This document shows positions 1 to 8,057 of a stretch of 30,459 nt of DNA, piece after piece. A program made the translations under genes and the position numbers. The stretch's first letter is position 1. Each line of letters starts with the position of its first letter. The stretch spans positions 1 to 30,459 of the IMG/VR virus record IMGVR_UViG_3300013307_000041. The stretch is one strand, 5' to 3'. This stretch comes from a virus. The notes under the pieces are model-generated. The model saw nothing but the letters and a program-made list of their open reading frames with translations, was not told the origin of the DNA and made no database searches.

Positions 1-1265
1 CCAGCGGGCGCTAACGCGATGTTGGTCAGGGTGTCCTCCGGGTCGCCACGGCCAGCGGCAATGGAGCCAGGAACGGCACGAGCCGCCGGGGCTGCGATCC
101 ACTTCTGGATCCCGTCGGCGACGCGGGTCAATACGCTGGCGGCCTCCGGGCTGGCACGTTCAGCCAGGCCCATAAGCTCGGTCGCTGCTTTCGCCTTACC
201 TGCGGACGGCAACGGCGCGAGAAGGTCCCCGATAAGGGTCCCGACCTGCGCGTATTTGTCGGTAGGAGGTTCGAAGCCGGGGATCGTACCCGGCGGGATG
301 TTCGGCGCGCGGGTGTTCTGATCGACGAGGCCGATCGACTTGCCCGCGTCCGTGGCCGCGTTGGAGACCATATTGACCAGCGAGATCGGCGTGTTGAGGA
401 GGTCGACCCCAGTCTGGACAATACCGCGCCCGGCCTGCTCAAACGAGCGGCCTACGCCTCGCCAGTTTTCGGCGGTTTGTTCTTCTGGGCTGAGTGCTCC
501 AGAGGTTTGTCCGGCTTGATCAACTCCGCCCGGCTCTCCGTTACCGTTCGGCGCTGCCGCCCCTCGTGCGCCATCAGGTCCCGCTTGATTAGGTGCATTG
601 CCAGCGGCGAGGGCTGCGACTTGCTGATCTGCCCCTCCGGCTCCGGCGGCTCCTGCATCTGCTCCAGCTCCGGGGGCAAATTCCCCGAACTGGTCGAATA
701 CATTACCAGACTGAGACGCGCCGCCAGCTCTGGCACTGGTTGCACGTTGCACAGGTTCATCGCTACCGCCAGCCCCTCGGCCAGTCCACTCATTAAACCG
801 TTGATCCACATATTGACGCCCCTCCGGGCCGGGTTGTGCCTGGCCCGCTAGTTGTTTGTCTACGTTGCCGGGGCCGTCGTGGTAAGCCTGGAGCGCGAGG
901 CCCCAGTCTCCGTAACGCTGGTACATCTGGGAAAGGTACTGCGCCCCTGCGTCAGCCTGGAGCGAAGGGTCGCGCTGTAGCGCGTCCCAGTCGTAACCCA
1001 TATCCTGAGCCGTACCTTTCATGACCTGCGTGATCCCATGAGCGCCTTTACTGGAAACGGCAGAAGCCGGATCAGAATGGCCGCCCGTCTCCTTACTCGC
1101 CAGCGCCGTCATGATGCCAGCGGGCAGTCCCCAACGCTCCCCAGCACTCTCCAGGAGATCAGCATATCCGCCGCCCGTGGATCCTGCTTGAGTAGGAATC
1201 TGATTCGGGAGCGCCTGCGCACTTTTCGGCATATTCTGCTCAAACTGATCGAATACGTTCGCCAC
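1..1265 (-). CDS. Virion transglycosylase / DNA ejection protein (P22 gp16 analogue), partial
   Basis: The C-terminal part lies beyond the left edge; about 421 residues are visible. Residues about 35-165 form a soluble lytic transglycosylase (SLT) domain. The likely catalytic Glu59 sits in ALASKETGG, followed by the SSKGAHGITQVM core and a downstream AYHDGPGNV segment. Such domains cut peptidoglycan locally so that ejected proteins can cross the cell wall. A Gly/Ala-rich linker (about 165-255) follows, then a region that may insert in membranes. The six-residue motif NVFDQF occurs twice, at residues 3-8 and 188-193. The start is GTG at 1265, directly after the stop of the upstream gene and 8 bases past a GGAGG site; no ATG alternative has a comparable site. 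It is last in the ejection order gp7-gp20-gp16, as in P22. The enzymatic domain is well supported; the gp16 role is inferred from gene order. Confidence 0.85.
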   Translation of the reverse strand, partial: MANVFDQFEQNMPKSAQALPNQIPTQAGSTGGGYADLLESAGERWGLPAGIMTALASKETGGHSDPASAVSSKGAHGITQVMKGTAQDMGYDWDALQRDPSLQADAGAQYLSQMYQRYGDWGLALQAYHDGPGNVDKQLAGQAQPGPEGRQYVDQRFNEWTGRGAGGSDEPVQRATSARAGGASQSGNVFDQFGEFAPGAGADAGAAGAGGADQQVAALAAGNAPNQAGPDGARGAAAPNGNGEPGGVDQAGQTSGALSPEEQTAENWRGVGRSFEQAGRGIVQTGVDLLNTPISLVNMVSNAATDAGKSIGLVDQNTRAPNIPPGTIPGFEPPTDKYAQVGTLIGDLLAPLPSAGKAKAATELMGLAERASPEAASVLTRVADGIQKWIAAPAARAVPGSIAAGRGDPEDTLTNIALAPA

Positions 1266-2582
1266 TTATAGCCCCTCCGGTAAAAACCCGTATTTTTCCT
1301 GAAACTGTTGTTTAACGCTAGGGGTCGGGTTCGAAAACAGGTAATTAATCGCGGCGCTCGCATTCTGCGGAGGCATCCCCCCAGACGTGAGCTGGCTTAC
1401 TGCGCCCTGTTTGGCGTCGTCGATCTCTACGTCCCGGCGGTAGGCGTCAGCTCGCCCGCCTTGCGACTTGGTTACAGCTTCCTTGGCTCGCGTCAGGGCG
1501 TTCTCGTAGCGCGTCAGGACGTCCTTGAGCTGCTGGGGGTTCATGGTACGGGGATCGGCGTTAATCAGCGCCTGAGCCGCTGCACGGCCCTCTGCCTCGG
1601 TAACGGGACCAGTACCTCGCAGCGACTGGATCCCGGCGACGCGCGCCTGGTCCTTGAGCTGCTGGAATTGGTTCATGATCTCCGCCGTGGCATCACCGCC
1701 GCCCGTGGCCGAACTCCAGCCGCGGTTAATCGCGCCGAGGTTGCCCGTCACCATGCCGAGGTCCTTACGCGCGAGGAGGCGCTGGGCCTGCTCGATCGCC
1801 GTATTCATCGGCGTCAGCGTCGACTCGTAGGTCTGGAGAAAATCGCGCTTCGTGTTTAGCTGATCCTGCTGCATCTTGCCCTGTTGCTGGAGCAACTTGT
1901 CGCGCCCAATGTCGTTTTTCTCCGACGCGATCCGGGTGTTGAGGCGCTGGGTCTGTAGCCCGATATATTTCAGGTTACGCTCCGCCGCGCTGCTTGCCGC
2001 CGTAATGTCCTGCCCCCTGATCGCGGTGCTGTTTTTCATGACCTCTTTCGCGTAGTCCAGCTGATCCTTACTCGTGTTGCTGGCGAGGTGGAGCGCTTGC
2101 ACCGAACGGCGGAAGCCCTCCGGGTCAGAGGCTGCGGCCTGATATGCCCGCTGCGGGTCGATGCCGAGCGCCTGGAGTGCCGGGGCGTTCTGCTGGACAA
2201 ACTGCTGGACGGCCTGCGGACCCTGCGAGAGAGCGACGTCCGCACCGCTGGCGAGCTGCGCGCCCTGCTGCTGGCGTAAGCCGTCCATCATGCCGAGGCG
2301 TGTCTGGAGCGTCTCGATCTGGTTCGGGTACTTGTACGCCAGATCCTGCAACTTGGACGGGTCGCCCTGCGCTGCCTGCCAGTCCTTGTTAAACTCGGCC
2401 ATCTGCGCCTGCTGGGCCTGCGCCTGCTTCATCGCCAGCCCCTGGATCTGGTTCTGCTGATACTGCGCCGTGTTCTGCTGGATCTGGCCGTAGTTGTTCA
2501 GGGTGTCGCGCGCACCCTGCTGGATAATACCCATATTCTGCGCGAAGGATCCCACGTCGGGATCAGTGCCGAAGATAGCCAT
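1266..2582 (-). CDS. Ejection (pilot) protein, P22 gp20-like
   Basis: 438 residues (P22 gp20 has 471). The protein is rich in Gln and Ala and mostly predicted helical, with a Gln-heavy stretch at about residues 30-65 and long heptad-like segments at about 165-260. This is typical of podovirus internal virion proteins that leave the head with the genome and line a periplasmic channel. I see no catalytic motif. The ATG at 2582 shares one base with the stop of the gp7-like gene (TAATG), with GGGAGC upstream, so the two are probably translationally coupled. The gp20 assignment rests on position between the gp7-like and transglycosylase genes and on composition rather than on strong sequence identity. 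Confidence 0.72.
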   Translation of the reverse strand: MAIFGTDPDVGSFAQNMGIIQQGARDTLNNYGQIQQNTAQYQQNQIQGLAMKQAQAQQAQMAEFNKDWQAAQGDPSKLQDLAYKYPNQIETLQTRLGMMDGLRQQQGAQLASGADVALSQGPQAVQQFVQQNAPALQALGIDPQRAYQAAASDPEGFRRSVQALHLASNTSKDQLDYAKEVMKNSTAIRGQDITAASSAAERNLKYIGLQTQRLNTRIASEKNDIGRDKLLQQQGKMQQDQLNTKRDFLQTYESTLTPMNTAIEQAQRLLARKDLGMVTGNLGAINRGWSSATGGGDATAEIMNQFQQLKDQARVAGIQSLRGTGPVTEAEGRAAAQALINADPRTMNPQQLKDVLTRYENALTRAKEAVTKSQGGRADAYRRDVEIDDAKQGAVSQLTSGGMPPQNASAAINYLFSNPTPSVKQQFQEKYGFLPEGL

Positions 2583-3244
2583 TAGATAAAGCTCCCGAAT
2601 AAGTTAGACGCCCAGCTCGCGCCGTTGTTCATGTCCTGCGCCGCGCCCTGGTTAAGCGAGTTTTGCGCGTACCCGGCAACCTGCCACGGCAAGGCCGCTT
2701 TCTGCGCGTTGATGTTGCCTTTCTGGCCCTGTAGCGCGTTCAGTGCGTTAGTACCCTGCGCCGCTGCTGCGGACTGCGCGCCAGCGCCGGAGAGGCCCAC
2801 GTTAGCCAGGCCCATAAGCTGGTTATACATGTCTTGCTGCTGCGCCGTCATTTGCGCGAGGTAGTTCTGGCCCAGCGTCGGCGCGATCGTGGTCAGGGAG
2901 TTAGCCGTGGCCGCTCCGCCGAGGTTCCCGGTCGCCTCTGCGCTGGCAAGGAGCGAGTTACGGGCCGCGCCCTCTGCCATCTTGTACTCGTTGCCTCCGT
3001 AATACTGCTGGAGCGTTTTCTCTCGATCGATCGGCTGGCCCGCAAGCGCGATCAGGTCAGGGAGTGCGACAGTCCCCGCCTCACGGAAAGGAGAAAGCCA
3101 CTCATCCTGGCGATTCATCAAATCGCGCTGCCAGTCCATCTGTTTGTCGAGGCTCTTTTGCTGCTGCTTCGCGGCCTTATTCGCCCCGATGCCGCCTAAG
3201 ATACCGCCGACGGCGCTACCAATTCCGCTAACAATGCCGCCCAT
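2582..3244 (-). CDS. Ejection protein, P22 gp7-like
   Basis: 220 residues (P22 gp7 has 229). The N-terminus is a Gly/Ile/Val-rich segment (GGIVSGIGSAVGGILGG, residues 2-18) that could insert in a membrane. A basic Gln-rich helix (KAAKQQQKSLDKQMDW) and an Ala/Gln/Asn-rich body follow. This N-terminal pattern is common in phage DNA transfer proteins that are packaged in the head and ejected with the genome. The start at 3244 has a strong GAGGAGG site 7 bases upstream and overlaps the end of the gp14-like gene by 17 bases. Its place just before the gp20-like gene matches P22. Confidence 0.75.
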   Translation of the reverse strand: MGGIVSGIGSAVGGILGGIGANKAAKQQQKSLDKQMDWQRDLMNRQDEWLSPFREAGTVALPDLIALAGQPIDREKTLQQYYGGNEYKMAEGAARNSLLASAEATGNLGGAATANSLTTIAPTLGQNYLAQMTAQQQDMYNQLMGLANVGLSGAGAQSAAAAQGTNALNALQGQKGNINAQKAALPWQVAGYAQNSLNQGAAQDMNNGASWASNLFGSFI

Positions 3245-3623
3245 CTGGTGGCCTCCTCATTAAAATCATGTCTACTCGTTGCCCGGTAATCAATTCTACT
3301 TGCTGCGGGTCGCTTTCAACAAATCCAAAGCGGCGGAGACAATTACGGACGCCCTCGTGACCTGGGAGGATCGGGGCGCGGATCGCCACGCTGCCGAATT
3401 TGTCCATAAAGTCCGCCAGCGCCTTGCGGACGTAATGCCGGAAGCCCGGACGCATCGCCATATGACCGTCCAGCCCGCCCTCCTCGTTGGCGTTGATGGC
3501 GAATATGCCACACTCTCCCCACAGCCAGTACGTGCATACGTCGTTATCCGGCCATTCAGGGACGCCCCAGTGGCGCATAAGGGCCGCGCCGTAGTCCTCC
3601 GGGACCTGCCTTAAGCCGATCAT
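3228..3623 (-). CDS. P22 gp14-like head/tail assembly protein with acetyltransferase-like fold
   Basis: 131 residues. The body has the strand-helix pattern of GNAT-type N-acetyltransferases: CGIFAINANEEGG, then HMAMRPGFRHYVRKALADFM, then SVAIRAPILPGHEGVRNCLRRFGFVE. The last part resembles the acetyl-CoA-binding end of GNAT folds, but no clear catalytic residue can be named. The gene lies between the needle gene and the gp7-like gene, the exact position of gene 14 in P22, whose product has little known function. The ATG at 3623 overlaps the needle stop as ATGA, implying coupling. Longer in-frame readings to 3800 run into the needle gene without a ribosome site. An acetylating role is inference only. 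Confidence 0.68.
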   Translation of the reverse strand: MIGLRQVPEDYGAALMRHWGVPEWPDNDVCTYWLWGECGIFAINANEEGGLDGHMAMRPGFRHYVRKALADFMDKFGSVAIRAPILPGHEGVRNCLRRFGFVESDPQQVELITGQRVDMILMRRPPDGRHC

Positions 3624-4198
3624 GTTCCGGCCATCCCGTGCGACATAACGAGCGCTACCAGGGCGGCGATAGTCTGCCGCGCCTCCACCAGCCCCTCGGC
3701 TAAAGCCTGGATCTCGGCCTGCGAGTAGGTCGCCCCGGCGGAGTAGCTGGCGCTGCCGTTGATGCCGCCCTTCTTGAGCGTCCCGGTCGCTGCCGTCCAT
3801 CCGGTCTGGCGTCCACCCATTACTTTGATGTTGTTAACACGGATCTCGGTAGCGGTCGATAGAGGCCCGTCCATGACCTGGAGCGAGTTTCTATTTAGTT
3901 TCACGGCGTTATTACCCAGATCGATGATCGAGCCGCCGATGTTATCAATGTCGGTGTTGAGCTGGGAGATCTGCCCCTGCTGGTCAGAGAGCGCCGCGTC
4001 CTGCTGGTCGTTTCGGATGCGCTGCTGCTCTGCCACCTGAAACGCGTCGTTAGCGTCTCCTCCAGCCTGCTCCGCCGTCTTGCCGACTTCCCCAGTAATT
4101 CCCCCCAGGCGGGTAAGCCAGTCCTTGAAAGCCGGAGAGGTCCCCGGCGGTAGGCTGCTTAGGTTGAGCTGCTGAATAAATAACTTACTGGTAGCCAT
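3620..4198 (-). CDS. Tail needle protein, P22 gp26-like
   Basis: 192 residues (P22 gp26 has 233). The needle is a trimeric coiled coil that plugs the portal vertex below the gp10 hub and is thought to pierce the outer membrane. Residues about 55-95 carry hydrophobic heptads (RNDQQDAALSDQQGQI and beyond), resembling the NDEQDVILADHEARI part of gp26. The C-terminal half differs from gp26: GGRQTGWTAATGT and a terminal helix ending LVMSHGMAGT match a tip module seen in many phage fibres and needles. The ATG at 4198 follows AAGGGGG. It sits directly after the gp10-like gene as in P22. A short fibre is the alternative reading. Confidence 0.7.
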   Translation of the reverse strand: MATSKLFIQQLNLSSLPPGTSPAFKDWLTRLGGITGEVGKTAEQAGGDANDAFQVAEQQRIRNDQQDAALSDQQGQISQLNTDIDNIGGSIIDLGNNAVKLNRNSLQVMDGPLSTATEIRVNNIKVMGGRQTGWTAATGTLKKGGINGSASYSAGATYSQAEIQALAEGLVEARQTIAALVALVMSHGMAGT

Positions 4199-4207
4199 GA
4201 TGCCCCC

Positions 4208-5665
4208 TTAACTGAGTCGAATACGTGCGCGCGAGAGCGTGGCCGGGGTTGCGCCAACGGTGCGGATTTTGAACGCAACGGCAGTACGGCAGCGGCCCAT
4301 CTTTTTCAGGACGACGCGCTTAAGCCACTGCTGCGGCGTGTTGTAGTCGATCAGGATCTCCTGGCCGAATACGCTCCCGTCCTCCGTGCCGCTGATCCAC
4401 ATCCGGCTCGTTACGCTGTCGCCGCCTACGCTGGCGTCGATCTCGAAATCGCTCATCATCATTCCGGCGAACGGCATCAACGGCGTATAGAGGACAATCT
4501 CCTGATCCTCGCCATACTGCGCACAGGAGGCCATATCGAACTCGCCAAGCACGGCCAGACGCTTGTCGCCTACCGTGACGCGGTTCCCCTCGTTGCAGTA
4601 GTCGATCGCGCGGTGCTGGCCGCTCGCGTTCTGTACGCCCGTTTTAATAATCGACCATACCGGGAGGCCCTGCGCCTGGCTAACGGGATGATCGTAGACG
4701 AGCGTCTGGTCCGGTAGGTGGACAATAAGCAATTTATGGCTTTCAAAGCTCACGGACTCCAGTCGGGTGTTTTGCAGTTGCGCCACGGTGTACCCGGCGA
4801 GGATCTTCTTAATCTGGACCGATGCCAGATCAGACCAGGAGCCGCCGCCGGGGTTCATCATGGCGATCGTAAATTCGCCCACAAACGGCGACGTAAGGAA
4901 TGCGAAGCTGTCGAGGTACTGGCACACCGTTTCACGGCCCAGCGTCCCGGCTTCGACCGTATAGGACGGCTGGCTGGCGTAAACGTTCTCCGCGTCCCCG
5001 GTCAGGCCGAAGAACTCGATCGAGGCGGTCCCGAAGCACAGCACGTAATCACGCCACGAGCGGATCGCCACGATGCCGTCCGGCATGGACTCCGCCCGAT
5101 AGAACGGAGCGATCTTGTCCGGGTGGCTCTCGTCCTCCAGAGATGAGATCCAGAAGGTGTCCGAGTTTTTCACGCTGAAAATGTAGCGCTGGCGCAGGTG
5201 GCAGACGTCGTTAATGTCGCCCCAGGTGAATTGAGGGTTGTCGACGTTCGTCCCGCTGTCGCGCGGCCAGTTGCTAAACGTCTTGCGGGTCCCGTCGTAG
5301 CGGTAGAGTAAGAGCTGGTTTTGCGAGACGACGCCCTGAGAGTCGCGGCTATGCGCCATCGGGGTGCGGTCCTCGCCGGACACGTCGCCGATAGGGTTGC
5401 CGTTGGTGTACAGCTTGCCACCCATCACGCGATAAGCCGAGCTGGAGACCGTATTCCACTCCACGCCGCGCGAGAGGCCCGCCACGTCCGCGACCTTCTT
5501 AAGGCCGGGCATCATGCGCATGTAGCCGTTGCCGCCCTTAATGGCGCGGGCAATCGCCAGCATGTTCTCCGGTAAGCGGGTGATCCAGTCGAAGTTATTA
5601 CGGCTGCGACCGTCACCAAAAACAAGGGGCAGATTCACGACCTGCCCGCGTTGTGCGTAAGCCAT
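4208..5665 (-). CDS. Packaged DNA stabilization / tail hub protein, P22 gp10-like
   Basis: 485 residues (P22 gp10 has 472). gp10 forms a hexameric hub below gp4 and closes the portal channel. Many segments match gp10 as I recall it: SRGVEWNT (gp10 SRGVEYNT), YRVMGGKLY, RYDGTRKTFSNWPRDSG (gp10 RYDGTVKTVSNWPADSG), LEDESHPD, YRAESMPDGI, SWRDYVLCFG, and a C-terminal LKKMGRCR and TLSRARIRLS. This is the clearest P22 homologue in the window. The ATG at 5665 follows AAGGGGG. It lies between the gp4-like and needle genes, in P22 order. Confidence 0.93.
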   Translation of the reverse strand: MAYAQRGQVVNLPLVFGDGRSRNNFDWITRLPENMLAIARAIKGGNGYMRMMPGLKKVADVAGLSRGVEWNTVSSSAYRVMGGKLYTNGNPIGDVSGEDRTPMAHSRDSQGVVSQNQLLLYRYDGTRKTFSNWPRDSGTNVDNPQFTWGDINDVCHLRQRYIFSVKNSDTFWISSLEDESHPDKIAPFYRAESMPDGIVAIRSWRDYVLCFGTASIEFFGLTGDAENVYASQPSYTVEAGTLGRETVCQYLDSFAFLTSPFVGEFTIAMMNPGGGSWSDLASVQIKKILAGYTVAQLQNTRLESVSFESHKLLIVHLPDQTLVYDHPVSQAQGLPVWSIIKTGVQNASGQHRAIDYCNEGNRVTVGDKRLAVLGEFDMASCAQYGEDQEIVLYTPLMPFAGMMMSDFEIDASVGGDSVTSRMWISGTEDGSVFGQEILIDYNTPQQWLKRVVLKKMGRCRTAVAFKIRTVGATPATLSRARIRLS

Positions 5666-5674
5666 CTATCCCCC

Positions 5675-6130
5675 TTAGTTGGCCGTGCCGTCGTCGTAAA
5701 AGCGGCTATGCGCCCACGTAGACTGGTTGCCCGCCCCGGTCGGCATATCGTTCCGGCGCTTGAGCGTCGGGACCTCATAAAACGCGATCTTAATGTCGTC
5801 CCATTTCTCCTTAAGGAGCGCGCGCTGATCGGGGTGGAGGTCCATCTGGTTATCGATCAGCATGCGCTGGGCCAGCTTGAGCGCGAGCGCCTCCAGCGTC
5901 CACAACTCCAGGCCGGAGTCCTCATTCCCGGAGGGCTGGCCGTCGCTGTTAGTGGTGAACTTATACGGGAAATTCAGGTTATCCTTGATGCACTCGGCCA
6001 TGATGGCCTCCAGATCAAACAGCCCGTCGACGACGGACTGCTGATCGGCGATCATGAGCGTTGCAGTCGAGGACAGACCAGCCCGGCGGAGTGCCAGGTT
6101 AACGATCTGGATCTTCTGCAAAGTAGCCAT
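5675..6130 (-). CDS. Tail accessory factor, P22 gp4-like head completion protein
   Basis: 151 residues (P22 gp4 has 166). gp4 binds the portal after packaging and extends the channel; P22 gp4 is also reported to have muramidase activity. The N-terminus has the family pattern (QIVNLALRRAGLSSTATL, then DLEAIMAEC, compare gp4 RAALRKLGVASDATL and DLEAMMAEW). The C-terminal MPTGAGNQ matches gp4 MPTGSGN. The ATG at 6130 overlaps the stop of the upstream gene (TAATG), so translation is probably coupled; the ribosome site is weak. Confidence 0.85.
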   Translation of the reverse strand: MATLQKIQIVNLALRRAGLSSTATLMIADQQSVVDGLFDLEAIMAECIKDNLNFPYKFTTNSDGQPSGNEDSGLELWTLEALALKLAQRMLIDNQMDLHPDQRALLKEKWDDIKIAFYEVPTLKRRNDMPTGAGNQSTWAHSRFYDDGTAN

Positions 6131-6675
6131 TATTTTTTCGCCTTGCTGCCTTTGGTGGTGTCAACCTTCTGGCCGTCTACTTTCTGGCCGTCTTTTTTGC
6201 CGTCGTCCGCTTTCGGCTCGTCGGCTTTCGGCTCATCAGCTTTCGGCCCGACGCTCACGCCGTCCGGTTGCTCGGAGGCAATGATGGTCTGGCCCTCTGT
6301 GTGCTGCTGCTCCCCGACCAGTTTCTGGTCCTCCGGGGTCGGCGCTGCGGCTGCGGGGATGGTCTGAGCCTGGCCCTCGGCCACCTGCACCGCATCCAGT
6401 TTAAGGCGCTGAGTCTCAATCTCCTGTTGCGCCTGGGTGGATGCTTGTTCGCGGCTGGCGCTCTCTGCTTCCTTGCGCTTGGCTTCCTCGATCGCCTCGT
6501 CCAGCTTATAAATTTTCTTCGGATGATCCACCCAGAGGCCGGAGTCGAGGCGTTTCGCTGCGTCTTCCTCCGAGAAGATCGCATAGTGGACCAGGTGCGG
6601 GCCGCAACGGACAGCGGTCAGGCGAATGGCTTCGGTGATGATGTTCGGGCGGGTATAGATCATTTGTCGGGACAT
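6130..6675 (-). CDS. Unknown protein with repeat-rich charged tail
   Basis: 181 residues, inserted between the coat and gp4-like genes, where P22 has none. The first 70 residues (MSRQMIYTRPNIITEAIRL...) look globular. Residues about 70-130 are a Glu/Gln/Ala-rich helix. The last 40 residues are short Lys/Asp repeats (KADEP three times, GQKVD twice), encoded by 15-base tandem repeats. The start at 6675 has GGAGCG upstream; longer readings to 6852 would run through a terminator. The gene has its own terminator/promoter interval behind the coat gene, so its expression may be set separately. It may be a minor head protein or a head-tail joining helper, but the sequence does not decide this. Confidence 0.7.
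   Translation of the reverse strand: MSRQMIYTRPNIITEAIRLTAVRCGPHLVHYAIFSEEDAAKRLDSGLWVDHPKKIYKLDEAIEEAKRKEAESASREQASTQAQQEIETQRLKLDAVQVAEGQAQTIPAAAAPTPEDQKLVGEQQHTEGQTIIASEQPDGVSVGPKADEPKADEPKADDGKKDGQKVDGQKVDTTKGSKAKK
6165..6255 (-). repeat. 15-base tandem repeats coding a Lys/Asp-rich tail
   Basis: Two sets of 15-base units lie in the end of the 181-residue gene. Two copies of TTCTGGCCGTCTACT and a variant start near 6167. Three copies of TTTCGGCTCGTCGGC and variants occupy 6211-6255. Being multiples of three, they keep frame and encode GQKVD and KADEP repeats. Confidence 0.85.
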
Positions 6676-6706
6676 TTTAGACGCTCCATTGTGAGTTAAC
6701 GGGATT

Positions 6707-6729
6707 AGTATAAGCGAAAAAAAAGGGGC
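6707..6729 (-). promoter_or_regulatory. Possible sigma-70-like promoter before the 181-residue gene
   Basis: On the minus strand a good -10 (TATACT, 6712-6707) lies 16 bases after a weak -35 (TTGTGG). It overlaps the U-tract of the coat terminator. The bases after it (AATCCC) resemble those of the site near 9087. The weak -35 keeps confidence low. Confidence 0.35.
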
Positions 6730-6741
6730 CACAAAGGCCCC
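6717..6741 (-). terminator. Rho-independent terminator after the coat gene
   Basis: Minus-strand stem GGGGCC / GGCCCC with a five-base loop, followed by eight T (plus-strand A tract 6717-6724). It lies 24 bases after the coat stop. It would reduce transcription into the tail genes, consistent with coat being needed in large excess. Confidence 0.85.
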
Positions 6742-6764
6742 CTTTCTCATAGTGCGCTGCTCGC

Positions 6765-8027
6765 TTACGCGGGCTGCTTCGGCAGTAACAGGCCCACATA
6801 CTCCGGGACCAGTACAGACACGCCGTAAAGCGTGGTGAAACGCGCGGTGCACAGACCTTTGATGTGGTCGAAGTCCCAGGACATAATCAGCGTCGCGCCG
6901 TTTTTGGTGCGGCTGCGCATGACTTTCGGACCCATATCGGACGGGAACGCCAGATTACCGAACATCAATTCCACGGAGCCGTCGGCCCACGCTAAGTTAC
7001 CATTCGCCGCCACTTTGTTGATCACGGTCAGAGCTGCACCGCTGGCCGCGTTGGCGTCAACGTTGGCATACGGACGCGATGCCGTGTCAGCGTTGTTGAC
7101 CGGGAGGATCTGCGGGGTGATCGTGATGTTGTTGCCGGACACATCCAGGACGCGGAACGTCTGGAGCTGGTCGGTCGTGTCCTTGCTGATCATGTGGACG
7201 GAGTGAACGCCCGCGATCGTGAACGCGTCGCCCGCTTCCAGGCCGTGGTTAGCGGAGACGGTGATCACGCCCTGGCGGTTATCGATCGGTACGTCGTTCG
7301 CGTTCTTCGACTGCACTTTGTGCGCCGGGGCAGCGGTCAGGGTGATCGCGCCAGTCGGGCCAGCGCCGACACGCGGAGCCAGGTCGACCTTGTAGGCGTC
7401 AAAGCTCGCAATGTCCGGGATTTTCGCCTTTTCAAATGCGCTCTGGTTGATGCCTGCGGAGTACGAACGGCCCGCCAGCTCGCCCGCAATGTCTTTGTAG
7501 GAGAACGGTTCTACAAAGGCGCGGCGCGGTACGCCCATCGGGATCCCGATAGAGGTCATTTTCGCGTCCAGCTCGGCGAAGCCGTTCCACAGGTCCTTAC
7601 CTAACGTACCAGTGGAGTTATCGCCAACGGTAGCGACCTGAGTCGCGTAACGTCCGGCGGTGTTAGCCACGTCGGAGTCGATCTGGGCTGCCAGACGCAG
7701 CGCTGCCGCACGGCCCATTTCTTTCATGTACTCCGGGCGACGCATTTCGCGGGCGTTCAGGTTCCAGAGAACGTTCTGAGGTTCTTTGAACGCAGACGGG
7801 ACCAGACGCTCTACGATGTCGGTCGGCTGTTTGTTGGAGAGGTCGAGACCTTCCACAATATCAGCGTGGTAACGCTGCGGGCGATAGATTACGTCGCCTG
7901 CCTGCTGCATGGTTTCGTCGTCCGGTCGAAACTTAGACGCATTTTGCGACATTACGCAGGCAGCATCGAAGCTCTCGACGTACTCCTCCCACATAATCTC
8001 GACTTGTTTTGCTACCTGGTTGCTCAT
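6765..8027 (-). CDS. Major capsid (coat) protein, P22 gp5-like
   Basis: 420 residues (P22 coat has 430). The start resembles P22 coat in pattern: a helix, then KFRPDDETMQQAGDVIYRPQ (P22 [20 protein letters not shown]), then GLDLSNKQPTDIVERLVP. Residues about 215-340 form an inserted beta domain (GVITVSANHGLEAGDAFTIAGV, then ITITPQILP, then RPYANVDANAASG). This corresponds to the I-domain of P22 coat (compare [22 protein letters not shown] and RAYANVNTSLAD). The C-terminus LYGVSVLVPEYVGLLLPKQ closes the HK97-type fold. The ATG at 8027 has GGAGAG upstream. The gene lies just downstream of the scaffold, as in P22, and has its own terminator. Confidence 0.93.
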   Translation of the reverse strand: MSNQVAKQVEIMWEEYVESFDAACVMSQNASKFRPDDETMQQAGDVIYRPQRYHADIVEGLDLSNKQPTDIVERLVPSAFKEPQNVLWNLNAREMRRPEYMKEMGRAAALRLAAQIDSDVANTAGRYATQVATVGDNSTGTLGKDLWNGFAELDAKMTSIGIPMGVPRRAFVEPFSYKDIAGELAGRSYSAGINQSAFEKAKIPDIASFDAYKVDLAPRVGAGPTGAITLTAAPAHKVQSKNANDVPIDNRQGVITVSANHGLEAGDAFTIAGVHSVHMISKDTTDQLQTFRVLDVSGNNITITPQILPVNNADTASRPYANVDANAASGAALTVINKVAANGNLAWADGSVELMFGNLAFPSDMGPKVMRSRTKNGATLIMSWDFDHIKGLCTARFTTLYGVSVLVPEYVGLLLPKQPA

Positions 8028-8057
8028 TATTTACTCTCCAACCGATGGGCGATAGGG

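Noticed and set aside
1308-1859. Long plus-strand open frame opposite the gp20-like gene (183 residues), and similar frames opposite many minus-strand genes
   Set aside because: They are mirror frames of strong GC-rich coding genes, lack ribosome sites, and have no recognisable protein pattern.
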